Of a stretch of DNA of 64,000 nucleotides, positions 1-8,943 are shown piece by piece. Each line of letters begins with the position of its first letter. Positions within the stretch are counted from its first letter, which is position 1. A model generated the notes under the pieces. That model was not told the origin of the DNA and did no database searches. It saw only the letters and a list, made by a program, of their open reading frames with translations. Source of the DNA: Rhodoblastus sp963704565 (GTDB taxonomy: Bacteria; Pseudomonadota; Alphaproteobacteria; Rhizobiales; Beijerinckiaceae); contig OY969917.1 in assembly GCA_963704565.1 (NCBI GenBank), forward strand, positions 2,232,001 through 2,296,000. The letters run 5' to 3'. The position numbers and the translations under genes are program-made.

Positions 1-1150
1 GCAATTCGACCGTGGTTTCGTGGCGGCGAGTGCGGAATCCGGGCACGCTCGCGCCGCCGATGACCGAAGACGTCGAGGGATCGATTTCCGAAACCTCGGT
101 GGCGAAGCGCAGCGAAATGCGCCCGGAGGACAATACGACCGGGGTGAAGTTCAGCGTCACGCCGTAAGGCTTGTAGACGACCGTCGCCTGGCAGTAGGAC
201 GTGGTCGAGCCGCCAGTCGTGGGTCCGTTACACGTATAGCCCGCGTTGATGGGGATTTCGCCGCCAACCGTGAATTTCGCGCTTTCGCCCGACACGGCGG
301 TGACGGTCGGCTCGGCCAGGGTATGGGCGACGCCCTGACGCTCGAAGGCGACCAGGGATTGAGTCAGCGACCACGGTCCGCCGAAATGGCTGACCGTGTT
401 GAGCGCGCCGGAGGTCAATGCGGCGCCATTGACCGTGAACGGGTTGTCCTGGACGAACGAGCCCCAATTGCCGGAAAGAGTCGATGACGACACGCCGAGC
501 TGCTTGGCGATATTGCGCTGGATTTCGGCGATCGTGACCTTGATCATGACTTCGTCGCGGCCCTTGATCTTGATGGCGTTGACGATCGCGCCGGAGGCCG
601 GAGCGCCGCCTCCCGCCGCGGCTCCCTTGTTATTATCCGCATCCTTGTTGATGCTGGAGGCAAAGCCCTTGGCAATGTCCAGCGCGGTCTGCATGTCGCC
701 GGGCAAATCGACTTCCCCGGTCATGATGATCGAATCGTTGACGGTCCGCGCGACAATTTGCGCGCTCGGCATGGCGGCGTGGAGGATCGCCTGCAATTCG
801 CCGATGTCGCGGCCGATCGACATTTCGAACGTCGCAATCCGGCGGCCCTGCTTGTCCATCGCGTAGATCGTGGTTTGGCCAGTGCCATGGCCGATAATAT
901 AAATTTTGCGAGGGGTGCGGACGATGGCGTTGGCGACGGCCGGATTGCCGACGAAAATCTCCCCCGCGTCCTGCGGAAGATCGACGATGATCGACTTGCC
1001 GACGCCCATGGTGATGCGGCGCATGGGATATTGCGCCTGCGCGGCGACCGGATCGCCGTTGTATGACTGCGCGTGTCCATCCGCCGCCATCGCGGTGAAG
1101 GCGAGCAAGGCGATTGCGCTTCCGGTAAGCCTGGTTCGGTTTTTCAGCAT
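1..1150 (-). CDS. cpaC: CpaC/RcpA outer-membrane secretin of the Flp/Tad pilus, partial
   Basis: This is the secretin that forms the outer-membrane pore of the Flp/Tad pilus machine. The frame opens with ATG at 1150 and stays open to the window edge, so the C-terminus is missing. A Sec signal peptide ends near AADGHA. It is followed by the pilus-N domain (GKSIIVDLPQDAGEIFVGNP) and a BON-like segment. The visible part ends in the secretin core, with VALTLA-type strands and a GGEIPI motif typical of CpaC. It lies 6 bp after cpaB, so the two genes are almost certainly co-transcribed. Family assignment is firm. The true end and downstream cpaDEF lie outside the window. Confidence 0.93.
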   Translation of the reverse strand, partial: MLKNRTRLTGSAIALLAFTAMAADGHAQSYNGDPVAAQAQYPMRRITMGVGKSIIVDLPQDAGEIFVGNPAVANAIVRTPRKIYIIGHGTGQTTIYAMDKQGRRIATFEMSIGRDIGELQAILHAAMPSAQIVARTVNDSIIMTGEVDLPGDMQTALDIAKGFASSINKDADNNKGAAAGGGAPASGAIVNAIKIKGRDEVMIKVTIAEIQRNIAKQLGVSSSTLSGNWGSFVQDNPFTVNGAALTSGALNTVSHFGGPWSLTQSLVAFERQGVAHTLAEPTVTAVSGESAKFTVGGEIPINAGYTCNGPTTGGSTTSYCQATVVYKPYGVTLNFTPVVLSSGRISLRFATEVSEIDPSTSSVIGGASVPGFRTRRHETTVEL

Positions 1151-1156
1151 CGTCTT

Positions 1157-2008
1157 TTACTCTTGGGCGGGTGCGGCAGGCGTGGGAACTTCGTCGATCG
1201 TTTGCACGCGCGATTGGGTGGCGACGCCGGCGCGCACGACGGTGAGGGTGTGGTCGTGCCCTTCCGCGCTCGCGGGCGCCGAAGCGCTCTTGCCGTCGGC
1301 CATCGCGCGCAAGACCAGCGAGAGCTGGCCGACGCGCTGGTCGAGGATGACGGACTCGGCCTGCTCGGGCGTCAGTTCCAGCGTCGCGGTCGCGCCCGTG
1401 GCGAACGGCTTGCCGCCCTTCTCCTGAGCGTTCTGACCGATGGCGAGGACGCGGACATTGGCCACAAGGATCTTCGAGACATAGGAGTCGCCGTTGCCGC
1501 TCTTGGGCGCGTCCTCGTCGCGATAAATGCGGATGACATCGACGCGATCGTTGGGGAGTATGAAATTGCCGGCCGTCGTGGCGCCGCTGCCCTCGATCGT
1601 GATCGCGACCGCCCGATAGCCCGGGGTCAGCATCGCCGAAAGATAGCCGGAGCCGGCGCCCTTGAACAATTTCTCGCGCCGAATCGGCTCGCCCGCCAGG
1701 ATGGAGCCGCGCACCACGGAATCCTTGATGTCGTTTATCGCGTTAGGCGATTCGGACTTGCGAATCATGCCCGGCGTCGCGCCGTCGCTTGGCCAGTCGA
1801 GCCAGGAAAGATCGACCGGCTGCACGACGGAGCCGAAATTCAGCTCGTGAGCCGCGACCAGAACCTGATCCTTCGCGACAGTTTTGGGGGCCTCGATGAT
1901 TCGAATAGGGGCGGGCGCCTGAGGCGCCGGACGTGAAAGAACCAGCAAAGACGCGCCGGCCCCCGAAGCCAAAACCACGCCGAGAAATATGAGCCGAGCT
2001 TTTTTCAT
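1157..2008 (-). CDS. cpaB: Flp pilus assembly protein CpaB
   Basis: A 283-residue inner-membrane/periplasmic assembly factor for Flp pili. The chosen ATG at 2008 begins MKKARLIFLGVVLASG, a typical N-terminal membrane anchor; the upstream in-frame extension to 2077 looks non-coding. A SAF domain follows (about residues 40-110: VLVAAHELNFGSVVQPVDL). The RcpC/CpaB domain comes next (VAITIEGSGATTAGNFILPNDRVDVI) and then a hydrophilic tail. It sits between cpaA and cpaC as in other alphaproteobacterial Tad loci. A hairpin terminator lies between cpaA and this gene, so part of its transcription may start internally. Confidence 0.93.
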   Translation of the reverse strand: MKKARLIFLGVVLASGAGASLLVLSRPAPQAPAPIRIIEAPKTVAKDQVLVAAHELNFGSVVQPVDLSWLDWPSDGATPGMIRKSESPNAINDIKDSVVRGSILAGEPIRREKLFKGAGSGYLSAMLTPGYRAVAITIEGSGATTAGNFILPNDRVDVIRIYRDEDAPKSGNGDSYVSKILVANVRVLAIGQNAQEKGGKPFATGATATLELTPEQAESVILDQRVGQLSLVLRAMADGKSASAPASAEGHDHTLTVVRAGVATQSRVQTIDEVPTPAAPAQE

Positions 2009-2137
2009 GGCTGTTTCAACGATCCGAAATTCGATCCTCGGTAGGACGTTGATCGAATTGAAACAGTGAAAGGTCAAATTAAGGTTAATGGAATCTCTCG
2101 GATTTTACGCGCGTCAGATTTAAAGCCTAAAAAAGAC

Positions 2138-2161
2138 AACGCCTCGCGAAGGCGAGGCGTT
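2138..2161 (-). terminator. intrinsic terminator downstream of cpaA
   Basis: A perfect 10-bp stem (AACGCCTCGC with its complement) closes a 4-nt loop. On the minus strand it is followed by a T-rich stretch (complement of 2128-2134). It lies 27 bp beyond the cpaA stop and would end or attenuate transcription before cpaB. Confidence 0.8.
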
Positions 2162-2187
2162 AGGTGGAAACGAAGGCGACGGACGCG

Positions 2188-2694
2188 TTAACTCGCCAAT
2201 GCGCTGAGATAAATCCGGGTCTCGGGGTAAAGAACCAGTCCCGCGGCGGCCAACGCGACGCCATAAGGCACGCCATTGTTCTTGTCGTGGAGACGCATCA
2301 CCCATTTCCGCGCGCGCGCCCAAGCTGGCATGGGCAGGAGGCGGAAAAGGAGCAAAACCAAGGTCAGCGCGCCGCCGACCAAAGCGGCCCCCACGGCATA
2401 TTCGGCGAGATGATCGAAGCCCATCCACACCGCGGTCGTCGCGGCGAGCTTGGCGTCGCCGCCTCCGATCCAGCCGAAGGCGAACATGGTGAAGGTGACG
2501 ACCAGGACGATCAGGCCCGCGGCGAAATGCAGTCCGATCGTCGCCGGCGGCAGGCCGAAAAACAAGGCAAGCACGACGAAGGCCACAACGAGACCCGCCG
2601 AAATCCAGTTCGAGATCGTCATTGTGAAAAGGTCCGAAAAGGCCGCGCAAGTCATGAGGGCCGGAAAAATGACAATCGTCAGGGCGTCGAACAT
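2188..2694 (-). CDS. cpaA: CpaA/TadV A24-family prepilin peptidase
   Basis: A 168-residue polytopic membrane aspartyl peptidase that cleaves the leader of the Flp pilin. The two catalytic aspartates expected of A24 enzymes are visible. The first is in AAFSDLFTMTISN (Asp about 21). The second is in the GxGD-like motif GWIGGGDAKL (Asp about 78). Four to five hydrophobic segments span the protein. It is the short form without an N-methylation domain, as usual for Tad systems. It lies between flp and cpaB on the same strand. Confidence 0.93.
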   Translation of the reverse strand: MFDALTIVIFPALMTCAAFSDLFTMTISNWISAGLVVAFVVLALFFGLPPATIGLHFAAGLIVLVVTFTMFAFGWIGGGDAKLAATTAVWMGFDHLAEYAVGAALVGGALTLVLLLFRLLPMPAWARARKWVMRLHDKNNGVPYGVALAAAGLVLYPETRIYLSALAS

Positions 2695-2814
2695 GGCGTA
2701 TCCGTTCTGCTGGCGCCGCCATCATGGCGCGGGTGGATTACCCCTTGGTTACTGCGCGAAGCCTCGGGAAAAAAAGATCCACCATGGGACCGGCGTTTTT
2801 TCGACGTTTTGTCG

Positions 2815-2851
2815 AAAAAAAAAGAAGCCCCGGAACCGGGTCCGGGGCTTC
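2815..2851 (-). terminator. intrinsic terminator downstream of the Flp pilin gene
   Basis: An 11-bp GC-rich stem (2824-2834 with 2841-2851) around a 6-nt loop is followed on the minus strand by nine T residues (complement of 2815-2823). It is a textbook rho-independent terminator 39 bp after the pilin stop. It explains how pilin can be expressed in excess over the assembly genes. Confidence 0.92.
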
Positions 2852-2889
2852 CGCCCGGCCGTTGGACGGCCGAGCTTCGTATGACGGGA

Positions 2890-3051
2890 TCAGAGGTTGG
2901 TCGAAACCTGGTTGAACAGGTTGGACAGGTTGCCGGAGAGGTTCTTCACCGAGCTGATGATGGCCAGCGCGATCAGAGCGGCAAGCAAGCCGTATTCGAT
3001 GGCCGTGGCGCCGGACTGGTCCTGCATAAAGCGATTGACGAGGTTTTTCAT
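2890..3051 (-). CDS. Flp/Fap-type pilin
   Basis: A 53-residue major pilin. The start at 3051 (MKNLVNRFMQDQSG) gives the normal short Flp leader; a longer in-frame start at 3090 adds unrelated residues. The cleavage/Flp motif SGATAIEYGLLAALIALAI is complete, with processing expected after the Gly that precedes ATAIEYG and the conserved Glu-Tyr pair in the mature N-terminus. A GGGAG ribosome site lies 9 nt upstream. It is followed by its own strong terminator, as expected for an abundant subunit. Confidence 0.95.
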   Translation of the reverse strand: MKNLVNRFMQDQSGATAIEYGLLAALIALAIISSVKNLSGNLSNLFNQVSTNL

Positions 3052-3688
3052 ATTGTCATGCTCCCAAATTTGGTCTCTCGCGTCAGACATTGCTCGCTGT
3101 CATCGGCGATATGGCCACCCTATGCGAAGGTTCTCGCTAATTTGTTAAAGTGACGCGTCGGCATTTCCCAACACTTTTTAAGGTTGATTTCGCGTTCACG
3201 TCGATCTGTCGGCGCGCTGCGAGTTCAGGGTTTTGAGCTTTTCGCGAAGCTTGTCGCCGGACTCGAGTCGGGCTGTGTCGAGAACTTTTTCTCATCATAT
3301 TGACGCAAGGGCGCCAACGGGCTTTCGCGCCGTACGAACAAAGCATCCGCGGATTGGCGGGGGGGAATGCGTGGAAGATGATTCGCCGGCGCGTCAATGG
3401 CGTCAGTCCGACCGCGCGCGCCCGGATCAGGTTTGAAATCTCCATCGACCCGGATCTTGGCTTCGGCGCGGCGTCCTTGTGCGGGTGTTTGCGTGGACGG
3501 CCGCCGCATGATTCTCATTTTTATGTGAAATGCTGAAACCGACCCAAAATTTAGCAATCGTTCACCAAGTCATGTCTTAATCGGATCGCCGGATTGTCGG
3601 AAGGCGCCGAACGCGCCCCGACGTTGACCCGGGATCAGTCTGCTGGCCGCTGCGGACTCCAGCACGGTTTTGCATTGGAGAGAGGTTT
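3052..3688. other. intergenic region between divergent pilin and pilus-N genes
   Basis: This is 637 bp with no convincing gene. The short open frames on both strands lack ribosome sites and have poor codon composition. It must carry the two divergent promoters, but I could not assign -35/-10 elements with confidence. Confidence 0.5.
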
Positions 3689-4114
3689 ATGCGTCTTCGC
3701 GCATTTCGTCCGATGGGCGCCGCCCTCGTCCTGGTCGGGGTTCTTGCCCTTGACGGCGCCCGAGCGGCGTCGAACGAGACTGTTCTGGTCGCTGTCGACA
3801 AGGCGCGGGTGGCGCGCATTCCTGACAAGACCGACACTTTGATCATCGGGCAGCCGGGGATCGCCGACGTCACCATTCTCAAAAGCACCGGTCTTGGCGT
3901 GATTACCGGAAAAAGCTTCGGCGAGACCAATCTGATCGCGCTCGACGCCAAGGGCAATCTGCTCGGCGAATGGACGGTTCGGGTTGACGCCGAGAAACCC
4001 GATCTTCTCCTTCAAGACGGCGATATTCGCGAAGACCTTATCTGCAGTCCCCTCTGTTTGAGGGCCGCCGTTCGCGGCGACGACAAGTCGGGCGGCGCTC
4101 CCGTCGGCAAGTGA
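3689..4114 (+). CDS. secreted stand-alone pilus-N (CpaC N-terminal-like) domain protein
   Basis: A 141-residue exported protein. GGAGAGAGG precedes the ATG at 3689. A signal peptide ends around ALDGARA-A. The body matches the pilus assembly/BON-like N-domain found at the start of CpaC secretins (VARIPDKTDTLIIGQPGIAD, GVITGKSFGETNLIALD). No secretin domain follows; the last 25 residues look unstructured. It is divergent from the pilin gene, so a role as an accessory or pilotin-like partner of the Tad secretin is a reasonable inference, but the function is not established by the sequence. Confidence 0.82.
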   Translation: MRLRAFRPMGAALVLVGVLALDGARAASNETVLVAVDKARVARIPDKTDTLIIGQPGIADVTILKSTGLGVITGKSFGETNLIALDAKGNLLGEWTVRVDAEKPDLLLQDGDIREDLICSPLCLRAAVRGDDKSGGAPVGK

Positions 4115-4153
4115 TCGCGGCCTGAGCGGCGCCGCGGGATGAATGTGGCTCCG

Positions 4154-7100
4154 TCAATGAAAATCACGCGACTTCGGAATGACCCGCATATTGCGTGGAT
4201 GGCGGGCGCTGCAAATTTCAGGATTTCGCGTGGCGCGCGGGTTTTCCGACAGGCGCAAGAGTTCGTCGGAGCGGTCGTAAACCCGCCGCGCCAGCAGATG
4301 GACCACGCCGGCCCAGCTTTTCTGGACGCGCCCCTCCACCGCCATCAGCCGAGAAGCCATGACCGGCTTGCGGTAAAGTTCGAACAGGGTCGAATAAAGC
4401 GCGACATTGATCACGCCGGTCTCGTCCTCCAGCGTGATGAAGATCATTTTGCCATTGCCCGGTCGCTGCCGCACGATGACAAGGCCAGCCGTCTTGCGCC
4501 AGGCGTCGTCGGGACAGGACGGCAAATCGCTGGCTCGGATGAAATGCTCCCGCGCGAAAACAGGCCGCAGAATCCGCATCGGATGGGCCCGCAACGACAG
4601 ACGCAAGGTCTGGTAATCGGCGACGACTTCTTCGCCGATCCGCAAATCCGGCAATTCCGGATCGGGCTCGGCGCCAAGCTCCTCGACATTCGCCGCGGCG
4701 AAAAGCGGCAAGGACTTTGTTCCCGGCAGGCGGCGCGCCGCCCACAAGGCCGCGCGGCGGTCTAACATTTTTTCCGCCGCCCGAGACAAGGCGCGACAGG
4801 AGCGGAAGGCGTCGGCGTCGGCGAGAATTTTCAGGCCGCGCGCGGACAAGCCGGCGCGCGCGGCGCAGGATTCGAGCGTCTCGAAATTTTTGTCGCGCGC
4901 GTCGATGAGGCGAACCATCTCCGCCTCGACCAGCCCGCCGATCTGGCGGAAGCCGAGTCGCAGCGCCAAAGATCCGTCGTCCGCACGCTCGAGCGAATTG
5001 TCCCAGAAGGAATGATTGACATCGACGGAGCGGATTTCGACGCCATGCTCGCGCGCGTCGCGCACGATCTGGGCCGGCGCGTAAAAGCCCATCGGCTGCG
5101 CATTGAGAAGCGCGCAGGCGAAGACCGCCGGATGGCGGCGCTTCAGCCAGGCCGAGACATAGACGAGCTGGGCGAAAGAGGCGGCGTGACTCTCGGGAAA
5201 GCCATAGGAGCCGAAGCCTTTGATCTGTTCGAAACAATGCTGGGCGAAATCTCGCGCATAGCCGCGCGCGCACATGCGTTCCACCATCATCGTCTCGAAT
5301 TCGCCGATGGTTCCGAGATGCCGAAAAGTCGCCATGGCGCGGCGCAGGCGGTTGGCCTCGGCTTCGGAAAATTTCGCCGCGACCATGGCCAAACTCATCG
5401 CCTGCTCCTGGAACAGCGGCACGCCCAGAGTCTTGCCGAGCACACGATGCAATTCGTCGGGCGGGCCATGTTCCGACGAAGGCGAAGGAAAACTGACTTT
5501 CTCCTCGCCGGCGCGGCGGCGCAGATAGGGATGGACCATGTCGCCCTGAATCGGCCCTGGCCGCACGATGGCGACCTCGATCACCAGATCGTAGAATTTA
5601 CGCGGCCGCAGATGCGGCAGCATGTTCATCTGCGCGCGGCTTTCGACCTGGAACACGCCGATCGAATCGCCTTTGCACAGCATGTCATAGACGGCCTTGT
5701 CCTCGCGCGGGACATCGGCGAGGCCGATGTTCAGGCCCTCGTGCCGCGCCAGCAGGTCAAAGCCCTTGCGGATGCAGGTGAGCATGCCGAGCGCCAGAAT
5801 ATCGACCTTCATCAGGCCGAGCGCGTCGATGTCGTCCTTGTCCCATTCGATGAAGGTGCGGTCGGGCATGGCGGCGTTGCCGATCGGCGCCAGGGAGTCC
5901 AACCTCCCGCGCGTAAGAATGAAGCCGCCGACATGCTGCGAGAGATGACGCGGAAAGCCCAAAATTTTGCGCGCGAAAGACAGGATCTGCTCGATCAGCG
6001 GATTGTCGGGATCGAGGCCGGTTTCGGCGATATGTTCCTTGCGCAGGCGCGGCGGCCCATAGGCGCCCCATTGGAGGGAGCCGAGCGCGCCGATCAGGTC
6101 TTCCGAAAGACCAAAAACCTTGCCCACGTCGCGCAGGGCGCTGCGCGGGCGATAGGAAATCGCTTCCGCCGCAAGGCCGGCGCGCTCGCGGCCATATTTC
6201 GCATAAATATGCTGGATGACCTCCTCGCGCCGCTCGTGCTCGAAATCGACATCGATGTCGGGCGGCTCGCGCCGCTCCACGGAAATGAAACGCGCAAACA
6301 GAAGATCGTTTTCGGCCGGATCGACGGAAGTGATTCCGAGAACATAGCAGACCGCCGAATTGGCGGCGGAGCCACGCCCCTGGCATAAAATCCCCTTCTC
6401 GCGCGCAAAGGCGACAATGTCGTGGATGGTGAGGAAATAAGGCGCGTAATCGAGCTTCTTGATCAGCGCCAGCTCCTGGTCGAGAAGGTCGCTCACTTTT
6501 TGCGGCGCGCCTTGCGGATAACGTTTCGGCGTAGCGCGGCGGACCAGCTCCTCCAGCCAGTCCTGCGGCGCCCAGCCGGCGGGAACCGGCTCGTCGGGAT
6601 ATTCGTAAGAAAGCTCGCGCAAACGGAATTGCGCCTGGCCGAGAAAATTTTCGACTTCCTCGATCGCCCCCGGCGCGTCGGCGAAAAGCCGCGCCATTTC
6701 CCCCGGCTCCTTCAAATGCCGCTCGGCATTGCTTTCGAGCCGCCGCCCGGCTTGCGCGAGAGTCATATGTTCGCGCACGCAGGTCAGCACGTCCTGCACG
6801 GCGCGGTCTTCCCGACGGGCATAGAGCGCGTCATTCTGCGCCAGCAATTTCACGCCCTGTTCACGCGCGATGTCACGGAGGCGCAGAAGACGGCGGCGGT
6901 CGGCGCCGCCGCGCGGCATATTGGCGCCAAGCCAGACCCGGCGTGAGGCGGCGCGCAGGCGCGCGATGGTTCGTTCGAGACGATCGAAAGCCTGGGTCGG
7001 GAGAACGATCAGCAGAAGATCGCCGGCGTCGCGCGCGAGATCGTCGAGCGTCAAAAAACATTCGCCCTTTTTGGCGCGGCGCTTTCCAAGCGTAAGCAGG

Positions 7101-7411
7101 CGGCACAACTGGCCCCAGCCGGCGCGATGGGCGGGATAAGCGGCGATATCCGGAGAACCGTCGGAAAAGACGAGGCGCGCGCCGGCAAGAAGCTTGAAAT
7201 TTTCCGCACGCACGGAAATTTCACCGTCAGTGCGTGCAATATTCTCCAGCGCTGCAAGGGCGCGCACGACGCCGGCGACGGAATTGCGATCGCACAGGCC
7301 AAGCCCGCTGTAATTCATGCGCAACGCGGCGCCGATCAATTCCGCTGGCGGCGAGGCGCCGCGCAGGAAGGAATAATGGCTGGCGCAAACCAGTTCGGCA
7401 TAAGGGGTCAC
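4154..7411 (-). CDS. dnaE2: error-prone DNA polymerase DnaE2/ImuC
   Basis: A 1085-residue C-family polymerase alpha subunit, the usual length for DnaE2. An N-terminal PHP domain begins MTPYAELVCASHYSFLRGAS. The palm carries the acidic motif PPDIDVDFEHERREEV and the second-aspartate motif LMKVDILALGML. Helix-hairpin-helix and OB-fold regions follow (VIVRQRPGNGKMIFITLEDE). It is the catalytic partner of ImuA/ImuB in SOS translesion mutagenesis. Its start overlaps the imuB stop by 4 nt (ATGA), so it is translationally coupled and under the LexA box upstream of imuA. Confidence 0.97.
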   Translation of the reverse strand: MTPYAELVCASHYSFLRGASPPAELIGAALRMNYSGLGLCDRNSVAGVVRALAALENIARTDGEISVRAENFKLLAGARLVFSDGSPDIAAYPAHRAGWGQLCRLLTLGKRRAKKGECFLTLDDLARDAGDLLLIVLPTQAFDRLERTIARLRAASRRVWLGANMPRGGADRRRLLRLRDIAREQGVKLLAQNDALYARREDRAVQDVLTCVREHMTLAQAGRRLESNAERHLKEPGEMARLFADAPGAIEEVENFLGQAQFRLRELSYEYPDEPVPAGWAPQDWLEELVRRATPKRYPQGAPQKVSDLLDQELALIKKLDYAPYFLTIHDIVAFAREKGILCQGRGSAANSAVCYVLGITSVDPAENDLLFARFISVERREPPDIDVDFEHERREEVIQHIYAKYGRERAGLAAEAISYRPRSALRDVGKVFGLSEDLIGALGSLQWGAYGPPRLRKEHIAETGLDPDNPLIEQILSFARKILGFPRHLSQHVGGFILTRGRLDSLAPIGNAAMPDRTFIEWDKDDIDALGLMKVDILALGMLTCIRKGFDLLARHEGLNIGLADVPREDKAVYDMLCKGDSIGVFQVESRAQMNMLPHLRPRKFYDLVIEVAIVRPGPIQGDMVHPYLRRRAGEEKVSFPSPSSEHGPPDELHRVLGKTLGVPLFQEQAMSLAMVAAKFSEAEANRLRRAMATFRHLGTIGEFETMMVERMCARGYARDFAQHCFEQIKGFGSYGFPESHAASFAQLVYVSAWLKRRHPAVFACALLNAQPMGFYAPAQIVRDAREHGVEIRSVDVNHSFWDNSLERADDGSLALRLGFRQIGGLVEAEMVRLIDARDKNFETLESCAARAGLSARGLKILADADAFRSCRALSRAAEKMLDRRAALWAARRLPGTKSLPLFAAANVEELGAEPDPELPDLRIGEEVVADYQTLRLSLRAHPMRILRPVFAREHFIRASDLPSCPDDAWRKTAGLVIVRQRPGNGKMIFITLEDETGVINVALYSTLFELYRKPVMASRLMAVEGRVQKSWAGVVHLLARRVYDRSDELLRLSENPRATRNPEICSARHPRNMRVIPKSRDFH

Positions 7412-8943
7412 GCGAACAACCCATGCAAGAACCAGCGCGGCTGGACGTCATATTCATAGAGGCCGCGCCGGAACAGCCAGAACCGCCGGCCTTCCACATC
7501 CTCGACACGGTAATAGTCGCGAGCCGGCTCCCGCATTCCGAAAACCGACCAGTCCGGCGCGATGCGCTCCGGCCCCTCGGCGCGCAAGATATCGTGCATT
7601 TTCCGCCGCCAGCGAAACCGCGCCGGGGGACCGTCCGGGGCCAAGGCGACAACCTCCACCGGCTGAGGCGGATCGAACAAGGTGAGCGGCCGCGCCGGCG
7701 GCTCGCTTTCCGACGGCTTGGACCATGTTTCGGCGGCAGCGGCGGCGACGGGAACGGCGCTGCTTTCGCGCTCGGGCTCATGGGCGTCGCCCTGCATGAA
7801 ACGCAACACGCGCGCGCGGCCGAAACGCGTCGTCAGACGATCGAGCAATTCGCTCAATTCCCGTTCGTCCCGCCGCGTTTCGAGGGCGACAAAATCGCCT
7901 TGCGCGGGGTTGAAATTTTCCACGCGCGGCACGGCCAGGCGCAGGGCGTCGAAACCGAAACCTGGATCGAGCGGATCGGCCAGCGAATCGAGCTTTTCGT
8001 GAAACAGCAAGGCGAGAATTTTCGGATCGCGCGTCGGTCGCAAGGTCTCGACCGACAGCCGGCGCACGACGCCGTCGGCGCGGAAAAAACTCGCCTCGAA
8101 AAAGCGACCGCCCTGCCCGCGCCGCTCCAGAAGAGCTTTGGCCTCGTGGATCAGATCGCTCAAAACGGCTTCGATGGAGTCGCTTTGCGCCAGAGGTTCG
8201 GCGAAATGGCGCTCGACCATGCAATCGGGCGGCGGACGCAAGGGCGTGAGGCGCAAGTCTTCCCGTCCCAGCAGACGTTCGATCTTGCGCGGGAAATCGG
8301 CGCCGAAACGCGCCGCGAAGGCGCGCGACGGACGAGAGGCGAGATCGCCGATGGTCTTCAGGCCGGCGCGGCTCAGGGCGAGCAGGATTTCGTCCTCGAC
8401 CTCCAGGGCGGCGAGCGGCAGGCGCGCGACAGCCTCCGCCGCCTCGTCGGGAGAAAAAACGCCGCCCGACGAAAAACGCGCCAAAGCGCGCGCGCCATCG
8501 GGCGTCGACGCCAAGGCGGCGCGGGCGGAAAACCCCAGCGCCGCCAGATTTTTGCCCACAAGGGCGAGCAGTCCGGCCTCGCCGCCGAACAAATGCGCGC
8601 AACCCGTGACGTCGAGAGCGAGGCCGTGCGGCTCGTCCAAGGCCGTCAGGGGCGTATAAAGCTCGCAATGCGCGGCGAGAGAGAGGAGAAGCTCGCGGTC
8701 CGCCCGTCGATCCGCATCGGCGACGCGGAGTTGCGGCAGGCGGGCGCGAGCGTCGGCCAAAGTCAGGCCGGGCGCCAGCCCCTGATCCAAGGCGGCCGAA
8801 TTGAGCGCATAAAGCCTGTGCGCATTGTTTTTCCTTTCGACCAGCGCGAAAGGCGACACTTCATCCGGCGCGACGCCGCCCTGCGGCGAGCGCCAGCGCT
8901 CCGTCGGCAGAAAAGGCAGGAAAAGAGCCAGATAGCGCCGCAT
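7408..8943 (-). CDS. imuB: ImuB, catalytically inactive Y-family polymerase-like mutagenesis protein
   Basis: A 511-residue Y-family relative that tethers DnaE2 to the sliding clamp. The start at 8943 (MRRYLALFLPFLPTERW) matches family N-termini; a longer frame to 9069 overlaps imuA coding sequence and is unlikely. ImuB proteins lack the polymerase carboxylates. The C-terminal region carries a clamp-binding-like motif (PLTLFDPP, about residue 420) and the conserved tail ending LYEYDVQPRWFLHGLFA. The N-terminal coding part overlaps imuA by 83 nt and the end overlaps dnaE2 by 4 nt, so the trio is tightly coupled. Confidence 0.93.
   Translation of the reverse strand: MRRYLALFLPFLPTERWRSPQGGVAPDEVSPFALVERKNNAHRLYALNSAALDQGLAPGLTLADARARLPQLRVADADRRADRELLLSLAAHCELYTPLTALDEPHGLALDVTGCAHLFGGEAGLLALVGKNLAALGFSARAALASTPDGARALARFSSGGVFSPDEAAEAVARLPLAALEVEDEILLALSRAGLKTIGDLASRPSRAFAARFGADFPRKIERLLGREDLRLTPLRPPPDCMVERHFAEPLAQSDSIEAVLSDLIHEAKALLERRGQGGRFFEASFFRADGVVRRLSVETLRPTRDPKILALLFHEKLDSLADPLDPGFGFDALRLAVPRVENFNPAQGDFVALETRRDERELSELLDRLTTRFGRARVLRFMQGDAHEPERESSAVPVAAAAAETWSKPSESEPPARPLTLFDPPQPVEVVALAPDGPPARFRWRRKMHDILRAEGPERIAPDWSVFGMREPARDYYRVEDVEGRRFWLFRRGLYEYDVQPRWFLHGLFA

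Noticed and set aside
5012..6388. 458-codon plus-strand open frame
   Set aside because: It is antisense to dnaE2, has shadow-type composition (His/Arg/Gln-rich), and has no ribosome site.
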